DNA from: DATFPK01 sp035264885
GTDB taxonomy: Bacteria; Actinomycetota; Thermoleophilia; Solirubrobacterales; 70-9
Assembly: GCA_035264885.1 (NCBI GenBank)
Contig: DATFPK010000009.1
Coordinates: 1 to 27,322 of the forward strand
Direction: 5' to 3'
Length of the DNA stretch: 27,322 bases
Below the pieces are notes generated by a model. The model saw only the letters and a list, made by a program, of their open reading frames with translations. It did not search any database and was not told the DNA's origin. Of the stretch, positions 6,372-11,954 are shown in pieces (the stretch's first letter is position 1; each line of letters opens with the position of its first letter). A program made the translations under genes and the position numbers.

Positions 6372-6581
6372 CTACCCCCGCAGGCCAGCGGCCTCGAGGG
6401 CTTGATCCTCACTTACGAAGATCCGCCACTCCGCGATCTTCCCCTCGCGGACGGCGAAGGAAGCTCCGGGCGGCTGCGTTATCTCGATGTCCTCGGCGCA
6501 GAGCTGCAGCACCGCGTCTGTGTCGCCGCGGATGAAAGCGGCAAACGCGGCTTGCACGACATCTACGTTCGCTTGCGACAT
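6372..6581 (-). pseudogene. Internally deleted NTF2-like (SnoaL) gene
   Basis: From ATG 6581 the product is 69 aa. Residues 1-38 (MSQANVDVVQAAFAAFIRGD and following) match the N-terminal helices of the family, and residues from about 40 (FAVREGKIAEWRIF, then EDQALEAAGLRG) match its C-terminal hairpin and tail. The roughly 55-70 residues that normally lie between are missing, joined in frame at QPPG/ASF. The frame is still open, so a mini-protein may be made, but the ligand-binding cone cannot form. GATAAT lies 9 nt before the ATG. The full-length relative at 4812 shows what is lost. I read it as a deletion pseudogene. A real short family is the alternative. Confidence 0.6.
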
Positions 6582-6701
6582 TGCCTTCGCATTATCCGCT
6601 CGCGGGTCGATTTCTTCGAACGGCTGCGGTGGCTCTTGAACTCGCTTAGAGGTCGCCGAAAAGACCTGCGAACCCGGATCGTTTGTCCGTGAGCCCCTGA
6701 G

Positions 6702-6707
6702 TAGCAT
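6702..6707 (+). promoter_or_regulatory. -10 box TAGCAT, leaderless promoter
   Basis: TAGCAT is followed by 7 nt and the GTG start of the cupin gene at 6715. There is no Shine-Dalgarno sequence, and the expected transcription start coincides with the GTG. Confidence 0.55.
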
Positions 6708-6714
6708 TGCCTCC

Positions 6715-7113
6715 GTGCCCTTCACGCTCAGGAACCTCAAGGAGGATCTGGAAGACATCGGGTCGAGATTCGACGGGGCACCGGACCTGGAGTTCCGTCT
6801 GGCGACGGATGCCCTCCAGCTCGAACAGTCCGGCCTGAGCCTGCAGCGCGTCCCGCCCGGGTACCGCTTTCCCTACGGCCACACGCACGAGAAGCAGGAG
6901 GAGGTGTACGTGGTCGTGCGCGGGAGCGGGCGGATGAAGCTCGACGACGACATCGTCGAGCTCAAGGAGTGGGATGCGGTCCGGGTCCCCCCCGGCACGT
7001 GGCGGGGCTACTCGGCCGGGCCGGAGGGCCTCGAGATCATCGTCATCGGCGCGCCCAGTCTCGGGGAAGCTCGACGCGGCGACGTCGAGGGCCAGCGCGA
7101 CTGGTGGCGCTGA
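6715..7113 (+). CDS. Cupin_2 domain protein
   Basis: A 132-aa single-domain cupin. Motif 1 is clear: GHTHEKQEEVYVVVRGSGRM supplies metal ligands H56, H58 and E62 or E63. Motif 2 (VPPGTWRGYS) has the PxG turn but Trp/Arg where the fourth ligand His normally sits, so metal binding may be three-coordinate or altered. Such small cupins can be isomerases, dioxygenases or sugar/ligand sensors; nothing here decides. The start is GTG 6715 behind a leaderless-type -10. A strong hairpin at 7139 follows the gene and is probably shared with the convergent gene at 7193. Confidence 0.85.
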   Translation: MPFTLRNLKEDLEDIGSRFDGAPDLEFRLATDALQLEQSGLSLQRVPPGYRFPYGHTHEKQEEVYVVVRGSGRMKLDDDIVELKEWDAVRVPPGTWRGYSAGPEGLEIIVIGAPSLGEARRGDVEGQRDWWR

Positions 7114-7138
7114 CCGGGCCACCGGCGCGCAAGAGAGA

Positions 7139-7171
7139 AGTCCCCGCCCGGACTACTCACGGGCGGGGACT
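7139..7171. terminator. Bidirectional hairpin terminator
   Basis: A perfect 12-bp stem, AGTCCCCGCCCG (7139-7150) and CGGGCGGGGACT (7160-7171), with a 9-nt loop. It lies between the ends of two convergent genes (7113 and 7193). No long T-tract follows on either strand, which is common for actinobacterial terminators. Confidence 0.75.
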
Positions 7172-7192
7172 CTCGCTGAGGTCTTGGTACAG

Positions 7193-7537
7193 CTACTCCG
7201 CGTCCTGGTCGCGAAGCAGCTTCGCACCGGCCATGACGCACTCCGCGAACGGCGTGCGGCTCATGCCCTCGACGTGCCGCTTCGACTCGCTCCGGCAGGC
7301 CTGCCGCGGCGAGCTCGTCGCACCGTTGCGCAGCCTTGCCTGCGCGACGACGCACTCCGCGAACGGGGTCCGCTTCATGCCCTCGACGTGCTCCTTGGAC
7401 TCGTTCTTGCAGTAGAAGCCGGGGGCAGCGACGCGATGCATCTCGCCCGGGCCGTCCGCCGGCGGCGCGGCAACCGCAGGTGCGGCCACCAAGGCGAGCC
7501 CTGCAGTCGCAAGCGCGGTCTTGATCAGGTTCTTCAC
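7193..7537 (-). CDS. Secreted protein with duplicated C-x18-C module
   Basis: A 114-aa protein starting at GTG 7537, with GGAGGG 7 nt upstream. It has a signal peptide (MKNLIKTALATAGLALVAAPAVA-A), so it is exported. The mature part holds two copies of one module: C-K-N-ESKEHVEGMKRTPFAEC and C-R-S-ESKRHVEGMSRTPFAEC. Each has two Cys separated by 18 residues, followed by V-x-A-x-A-[RK]-L. The copies are also visible at DNA level around 7237-7300 and 7348-7412. The Cys pairs probably form disulfides outside the cell. I do not recognise the family. It could be a small binding or stress-related exported protein. It is convergent with the cupin gene. Confidence 0.72.
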   Translation of the reverse strand: MKNLIKTALATAGLALVAAPAVAAPPADGPGEMHRVAAPGFYCKNESKEHVEGMKRTPFAECVVAQARLRNGATSSPRQACRSESKRHVEGMSRTPFAECVMAGAKLLRDQDAE

Positions 7538-7775
7538 CGTCGTTCCCTCCAGTGGGTCAGCGCCTCGTCGAGACGCGAAGTCGGTTTCGATACCAGCGTT
7601 ATCGGCAACCTGCCGACTCCCCCGAGCGCCGGCAAATGCGAGAACCCGGCATCGGCGGGAAAGTTGCTCCCCGAGTGGACGGAACGACCATGAAAAGGCC
7701 CTAGGGCTCCCTCCACCGCCCGACGCTTGCCGGACGGCGCCGTCGTGGCAACCCCAGGTGTTGGCCCCGCTCCCC

Positions 7776-7781
7776 TACGAT
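7776..7781 (+). promoter_or_regulatory. -10 box TACGAT, leaderless promoter
   Basis: TACGAT is followed by 7 nt and the ATG of the VOC gene at 7789. No ribosome-binding site is present in between. Confidence 0.55.
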
Positions 7782-7788
7782 CGAGCCC

Positions 7789-8226
7789 ATGACCGTCCAG
7801 CGGATGGAGCACGTCGGCATCGTGGTCAACGACCTCGCGGGCGCGACCAAGTTCTTCACCGAGCTCGGACTCGAGCTGCAGGGCGAGGCGTCTGTCGAGG
7901 GTGCCTGGGTCGACCGCGTCGTGGGGCTCGAAGGCGTAAGTGCGGAGATTGCGATGCTGCAGACTCCGGACGGCAACGGACGAGTCGAGCTGGCCAAGTT
8001 CCACTCGCCGCCCAGCCAGGGTGACAGGGGGTCCGCTCCGGCCAACGCCCCGGGTATCCGCCACATCTCATTTGCCGTCGAGGACGTCGACGCCGTCGTC
8101 GCCGGTCTGCGAGCGCGCGGCGCCGAGCTCGTCGGCGAGGTGGAGCGCTATGAGGACAGCTACCGGCTCTGCTACGTCCGCGGGCCGGAGGAGATCATCG
8201 TCGAGTTGGCGGAGCGGATCGGCTGA
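7789..8226 (+). CDS. VOC-superfamily (glyoxalase-like) protein
   Basis: A 145-aa protein with two beta-alpha-beta-beta-beta modules. Module 1 begins MEHVGIVVNDLAGATKFFTE; module 2 begins GIRHISFAVEDVDAVVAGLR. The four expected metal ligands are all present: H8, E67 (RVELAK), H92 and E139 (IIVELAE). This is the arrangement of type I glyoxalases, methylmalonyl-CoA epimerases and related enzymes. The sequence between modules (about 70-90) is longer than in epimerases. The substrate is not evident. It has its own leaderless-type promoter and appears monocistronic. Confidence 0.87.
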   Translation: MTVQRMEHVGIVVNDLAGATKFFTELGLELQGEASVEGAWVDRVVGLEGVSAEIAMLQTPDGNGRVELAKFHSPPSQGDRGSAPANAPGIRHISFAVEDVDAVVAGLRARGAELVGEVERYEDSYRLCYVRGPEEIIVELAERIG

Positions 8227-8264
8227 CGGTATCCGCGGCGACCCTCAGGGGTCCGCGGCGCGGG

Positions 8265-8317
8265 AGCTGACCACCCGCGGCCCCGGGACCTAGCTGATCA
8301 CCCGCGGCTCGGGACCT
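8265..8317 (+). repeat. Two-copy tandem repeat of 26-27 bp
   Basis: Copy 1 (8265-8291) begins agctgaccacccgcgg and copy 2 (8292-8317) begins agctgatcacccgcgg; both end gggacct. They differ by two substitutions and one missing base. The second copy runs into the stop codon of the small membrane gene at 8316, so the repeat covers its 3' untranslated region. Confidence 0.7.
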
Positions 8318-8471
8318 AGTAGTAGTGGCGCCGACCGCCAACCGCCCGGCCCATCGCGCCCAAGATCCAGAAGATCACACCGAGGACGATCAGGATGACG
8401 CCGATGGCCCAGAGGATGCCGAGGTCGAACAGCGCCCCGAGGATGAGCAACACGATGCCGAGGATTATCAA
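8316..8471 (-). CDS. DUF6131-like micro-membrane protein (51 aa)
   Basis: The start is TTG 8471, with AGGAGG 6 nt upstream. The product is MIILGIVLLILGALFDLGIL followed by a second hydrophobic run (WAIGVILIVLGVIFWILGAM) and a basic aromatic tail (GRAVGGRRHYY). Two hydrophobic helices with a tight acidic turn place both ends on one membrane side, the basic tail probably cytoplasmic. It resembles small actinobacterial proteins classed as DUF6131 (from memory). No function is known. Its stop overlaps a tandem repeat. Confidence 0.8.
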   Translation of the reverse strand: MIILGIVLLILGALFDLGILWAIGVILIVLGVIFWILGAMGRAVGGRRHYY

Positions 8472-8576
8472 GCCGTGCCTCCTAATGCTCGGGGCCGAAA
8501 GCCCGCTGCTACCCGCCTCATTGGCGGCCTGAACATGAACCTACCCCGCGGGCGAGGAGTTGAATCCCCTTCTGCG

Positions 8577-8771
8577 TCAGGCGGGCTGCACCGCGTCCGC
8601 CGGCACCCACACGGGCGAGCGGTCGCGCGAGCAGATCAAGCATTCCCAGCGGACGGTCTGTCGGCCGTTGTCGCGGTCGATGCTCTCCGGCTGGCGATCG
8701 ACCAAAAAGCCCTCGAACGGCAGGTCGGGCGGGTTGAGGACGCGGACGCGGGACCCCGAGGGCAGATCCAT
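8577..8771 (-). CDS. Small hypothetical protein with CxxC
   Basis: From ATG 8771 the product is 64 aa: MDLPSGSRVRVLNPPDLPFE, then a core with FLVDRQPESIDRDNG and CLICSRDRSPVWVPADAVQ. The early part reads like a small SH3-like beta-barrel, and the CxxC could bind metal. A weak AGGAA precedes the ATG by 5 nt. The frame stays open to GTG 8840, which has no ribosome site. I do not recognise it. It lies upstream of, and in the same direction as, the DUF6131-like gene, 105 bp apart. Confidence 0.5.
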   Translation of the reverse strand: MDLPSGSRVRVLNPPDLPFEGFLVDRQPESIDRDNGRQTVRWECLICSRDRSPVWVPADAVQPA

Positions 8772-8914
8772 GCCCGTTCCTACCCGCGCACCGGACTCTC
8801 GAATCCTCACGCTGGCGACGGTGGGGTCAGACGCCGTCACAACATAGGTTCGGAGCCGGATGGCCCCCTCCTTGAGGAGCGGGGCCGGGATTAGGAACTC
8901 GCAACCCCCGGTGG

Positions 8915-8920
8915 TACGTT
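8915..8920 (+). promoter_or_regulatory. -10 box TACGTT upstream of secreted gene
   Basis: TACGTT would start transcription near 8927. The resulting leader carries GGAGG at 8945-8949, which points to translation from 8955 (codon ATC) rather than from ATG 8994. Confidence 0.4.
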
Positions 8921-8993
8921 CGAACCCCTCGTCCCCTGAACTCCGGAGGCACCCATCCGCAGCATCCGAAATCGCAGGGCCCTGATCACCACA

Positions 8994-10625
8994 ATGGCCA
9001 GCGCCTGCGCGGCAGGCTGCCTCGTCGTCGCCGGCGTGGCCTCCGCCGCGTTCGCGCCCGTGGACCGGACGTTCCAGGTGGTACAGACGGGTGGCGGGTC
9101 CGACTCGCGGGTCAGCGACGGACCCAAGGTCGCGTTCAACCAGCAGCGGCGGGAGTACTTCGTCGTCTGGCGCTCCAACGGCAGCGGCGGGTTCGACGTG
9201 TACGGGCAGCGGCTGAGTCCCACTGGCGGCAAGGTGGGTGCGCGCGTGCGGATCTCGAACTCACAGGACATCGGCAGCGACCGCGGAGTGAACAGTCCCG
9301 CCGTGGCGTACGGCCCCCAGGCCAAGCGTTATCTGGCGGTCTGGCCCGGGGACGAACTAGCGAACGACGGGGAGTTCGAGATCTTCGGCCAATTCATATC
9401 CGACACCGGCGTCCCACTCGGATCCGACTTCAGGATCTCGAACGCCCTCGACTCCCCCAACGGGAACCTCAGCGACAGCCTGGTCGCGGACGTGGCCTAC
9501 AACTCCGCCGCGAACGAGTTCCTGGTCACCTGGGATGCCGACCAGGGATCGGTCAACGGGCAGCGCGAGGTCTGGGGCCAGCGGCTCGACCCGAACGGCA
9601 CGCCCCTGGGCGGCGACTTCCAGATCTCGAACGCCGGTGCGGTGGGCTCCACGCGCATCGCGGTGCTCGGCAGCGTCGTCTACAACCCGCAGGCAAACGA
9701 GTACCTCGTGGCCTTCATCTCCGAGGCGGTCGCCGAGAGCAAGGGCGAGGCATTCGGACAACGCCTGAATGCGAACGGAGGGGAGATCGGTGCCGACTTC
9801 CGCATCTCCCAGACCGGTCTCGACAGCGACCCAAACCGGGACGCGACCCGCGTCGCGGTGGCCTACGACTCGCGCGACAACGAGTACCTGGCTGTATTCA
9901 CGGCCGACCACTCCTTCACCGGCTTCGGGGAGACCCCCACGAACAACGAGGAGGAGATCTTCGGCCAGCGGCTCAGCGCGGGCGGAGCCGAGATCGGCGC
10001 AAACGACTTCCGCATCTCATCGGTCGGCAATCCAGACAGCAGCGGCCTTTATGACGCGAACCTCCCGCGGGTGGCCTACGCCGCTCCGGCGAACGAGTAC
10101 CTGGTCACCTGGACCGCGGACGAGATCGAGAATGCCTGGCCGGAGATCCAGGGCCAGCGCCTCACGGCCTCCGGCGGGGAGATCGGGCCGGACCTCCGGA
10201 TCACCCGAGACGAGCCGCAACAATCGGCCTCCGTCGACGGCGACGTCGTCCGCAGCACGGCGGCCGGCGAGTACCTGAGCGTGTTCCTCCACTCCACCCG
10301 GGCGAAGCAGGACTACGACGTCTACGGGCGGCGGGTCGGCCAGCTCGCTAAATGCGGCGGGAGGGCGGCGGGCAGGCAGGGCACCCGGCTGGCGGACTCG
10401 ATCGCGGGCGGCTCCGGCAAGGACGTGATCGCGACGCTCGCCGGCAAGGACACGGCGAAGGGCGGCGGTGGCCCCGACCGGCTGTGCGGGGGCGGCGGCA
10501 AGGACACCCTGCTCGGCGGCCCCGGCAACGACCATCTCGACGGCGGCCCCGGCAAGGGCGACCGCTGCATCGGCGGGCCGGGCGCCGACACCTTCGCGGC
10601 GAGCTGCGAGATCAAGCGGGGCTGA
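8994..10625 (+). CDS. Secreted seven-repeat protein with Ca-binding tail
   Basis: 543 aa from ATG 8994. The true start may be the in-frame ATC at 8955, which follows GGAGG by 5 nt and would add a basic signal-peptide n-region (RSIRNRRALITT). A stop at 8937 limits any further extension. After the signal peptide come seven copies of a 50-70-residue repeat, each with [FY]-[LF]-[VAS]-x-[WF], then a [EV]-x-x-GQRL-type turn, then x-[IV]-G-x-D-FRIS. The seven turns read VYGQRL, IFGQFI, VWGQRL, AFGQRL, IFGQRL, IQGQRL and VYGRRV. Seven repeats suggest a seven-bladed beta-propeller. The C-terminal 80 residues hold GGxGxD nonapeptides (GGSGKD, GGGGKD, GGPGND, GGPGAD) of hemolysin-type Ca-binding repeats plus two Cys. 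It is probably a cell-surface or extracellular binding protein. No catalytic motif is visible. Confidence 0.8.
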   Translation: MASACAAGCLVVAGVASAAFAPVDRTFQVVQTGGGSDSRVSDGPKVAFNQQRREYFVVWRSNGSGGFDVYGQRLSPTGGKVGARVRISNSQDIGSDRGVNSPAVAYGPQAKRYLAVWPGDELANDGEFEIFGQFISDTGVPLGSDFRISNALDSPNGNLSDSLVADVAYNSAANEFLVTWDADQGSVNGQREVWGQRLDPNGTPLGGDFQISNAGAVGSTRIAVLGSVVYNPQANEYLVAFISEAVAESKGEAFGQRLNANGGEIGADFRISQTGLDSDPNRDATRVAVAYDSRDNEYLAVFTADHSFTGFGETPTNNEEEIFGQRLSAGGAEIGANDFRISSVGNPDSSGLYDANLPRVAYAAPANEYLVTWTADEIENAWPEIQGQRLTASGGEIGPDLRITRDEPQQSASVDGDVVRSTAAGEYLSVFLHSTRAKQDYDVYGRRVGQLAKCGGRAAGRQGTRLADSIAGGSGKDVIATLAGKDTAKGGGGPDRLCGGGGKDTLLGGPGNDHLDGGPGKGDRCIGGPGADTFAASCEIKRG

Positions 10626-10787
10626 CGCCCCGCCCCGCTAGGCCCCCCGGAAGGTGCTGGCAGCGCGAGGCCGGTGGTGTGTTCCTCCGCCTCCGTCGGC
10701 GAGCCGGGACGCGGCGAGGGCCAGAACCTCCAGCCCTCGCCACGCCCTTGCCTGCCAGGTCATCTGGAGCCTTCCCGTCATCCTCGC

Positions 10788-11414
10788 CTAGCGCCGGTAG
10801 GGATCGACGTAGACGTCATCGATCTCCCAGGACCCGGACAGCGGCGTGAAGACGAGCTGCACCGACTGCGTTCCCCCGGGGTCGGTCAGCTCGACCATCC
10901 CGGCGAGCATCACCAGGTCGCTCGGCGCCCAGGAGCTGAAGCCGGCACCGCTCAGGACCCCGAGCGTCTGCTCCTTTTGCACCTTGAGCGCATCGGTCCA
11001 GCGGGCCTGGACCGAAAGGAGGCCGTCGACGCCGTCGGTCTGCCGCGCGAAGAAGCGCATGTGCGGGTGCCTCACGTCGATGCAGAAGCGGGTCGAGACC
11101 ACGCTGCCGGCACGTCCGATCGAGACCGAGCTCGTGTCGGAAGGACCCCCGACGTAGTAGCTCTCGTTCCCCGCCACGACGCGGGCGTCGTCCAGCCGCC
11201 AGCCGCGCGTGTCGGACTCGAAGTTCCCCTTCTTGACGAGGAAGTAGTCGGCGTAGTCGCCGAACAGCGAGAACGGCTGCGACACCGGTACGTCAGGACA
11301 GCCGTCCGCGGCCCTCGCGCTGGAGAGCGGGAAGAGCAGCGCGCACCCGCCGGCGGCGAGCAGTGCGCCGACGAGGCGCATCCTGCGAATCGGGGGGCGG
11401 ATCACGTAGGGCAT
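10788..11414 (-). CDS. Secreted protein under c-di-GMP riboswitch
   Basis: 208 aa from ATG 11414, with GGAGG 8 nt upstream; an in-frame ATG at 11429 would leave no room for it. It has a basic n-region and signal peptide (MRLVGALLAAGGCALLFPLS-SARA). The mature protein begins with CPDVPVSQPFSLFGD, then YFLVKKGNFESDTRGW, VVAGNESYYVGG and a C-terminal VQLVFTPLSGSWEIDDVYVD. The beta-rich texture with a terminal DDVYVDP strand resembles carbohydrate-binding or jelly-roll modules. Similar exported proteins recur in Solirubrobacter-type genomes (from memory). A c-di-GMP-I riboswitch lies 30 nt before the start, so output should follow c-di-GMP and the protein may be a surface, matrix or motility component. 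Confidence 0.75.
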   Translation of the reverse strand: MPYVIRPPIRRMRLVGALLAAGGCALLFPLSSARAADGCPDVPVSQPFSLFGDYADYFLVKKGNFESDTRGWRLDDARVVAGNESYYVGGPSDTSSVSIGRAGSVVSTRFCIDVRHPHMRFFARQTDGVDGLLSVQARWTDALKVQKEQTLGVLSGAGFSSWAPSDLVMLAGMVELTDPGGTQSVQLVFTPLSGSWEIDDVYVDPYRR

Positions 11415-11443
11415 TGCCGAAACCTCCATGTCTTGACTTGACG

Positions 11444-11520
11444 ATGGGTCGGCAGCTGGGCCGCCTCGAACGAGGCCCCTGGCTTTGCGTCCCCGTCTCG
11501 CGACGGGTTTGCCCTTGGCG
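11444..11520 (-). promoter_or_regulatory. Cyclic-di-GMP-I (GEMM-I) riboswitch
   Basis: Read on the minus strand from 11520, the aptamer hallmarks occur in order: GGGCAAA just before the first hairpin; a perfect 6-bp hairpin CCCGTC-GCGA-GACGGG with a GNRA tetraloop (11507-11492); the invariant GGACGCAAAGCC (11492-11481); a second hairpin with gcctcg-tt-cgaggc arms; and the closing GCTGCCG. This matches the GEMM-I consensus. It ends about 30 nt before the ATG at 11414, and the ribosome site lies in between, so translational control is more likely than termination. Confidence 0.88.
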
Positions 11521-11701
11521 ACTTCCGGCCTTATCGGCCCGCGGATGCCGGTCTTGAGCCCTTGGACGTATGTGGGGCCGGGCCGGCCTCACTTTTCGCG
11601 TAGCGTCACGGCTCCACCCGAGCGAGAACTGGGGTCCGGCTAAGGCGGGATGCGTGGAGCGGGGTCCTCGCGGTCCGCGCCGCTACCCGGGTCAGCGCGG
11701 C

Positions 11702-11827
11702 TCAGAAACCCTGTGGTCCGGTCGGTCCGGTCGCGCCCGTGATGCCGGGACCCGTGGCGACCGTGTCGCCGTCGGACTCGATCTCCTCGACACTCGGCGG
11801 CTCATAGGGCTGTGGTTCATTCGGCAT
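11702..11827 (-). CDS. YEPP-motif small peptide with collagen-like tail (41 aa)
   Basis: ATG 11827 follows GGAGG with 8 nt spacing. The product is MPNEPQPYEPPSVEEIESDG followed by DTVATGPGITGATGPTGPQGF. Its N-terminal half is clearly homologous to the 33-aa peptide at 6194 (shared PYEPPxVEExExDxDT). The tail has Gly at near-triplet spacing with Pro/Thr, collagen-like but too short for a triple helix. The conserved acidic front and variable tail is the layout of a leader plus core peptide. The core has no Cys, and the lasso-ring acidic residue is absent, so any modification type is unknown. It lies upstream of, and in the same direction as, the riboswitch-controlled gene, and is divergent from the hydrolase gene at 11955. 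Confidence 0.65.
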   Translation of the reverse strand: MPNEPQPYEPPSVEEIESDGDTVATGPGITGATGPTGPQGF

Positions 11828-11942
11828 GGCGAGGCCTCCAGTGGATAATCCTGCGCCCACCCTACTCCGAGATCCTCGCGGCTTCCAACGCTTCATGAGG
11901 CTCGTTGTAGGCGCTCACGGCGCCGATCCGGCAGGCCGCTGG

Positions 11943-11948
11943 TAGCTT
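11943..11948 (+). promoter_or_regulatory. -10 box TAGCTT, leaderless promoter
   Basis: TAGCTT is followed by 6 nt (gaaaac) and GTG 11955. The AGGAGG inside the first codons (11961-11966) is too close to later GTGs to serve them well. Confidence 0.5.
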
Positions 11949-11954
11949 GAAAAC

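Noticed and set aside
8325..8894. Plus-strand open frame of 189 codons
   Set aside because: Acidic, repetitive shadow of the DUF6131-like gene and its upstream neighbour on the minus strand.
10430..10600. GC-rich repeats considered as a CRISPR or satellite array
   Set aside because: They encode GGxGxD Ca-binding nonapeptides in frame, and there are no spacers of regular length.
11702..11827. Lasso peptide precursor in the strict sense
   Set aside because: After the Thr at the putative leader end a Gly follows, but positions 7-9 of the core hold no Asp or Glu for ring closure, and no lasso synthetase genes are in the window.
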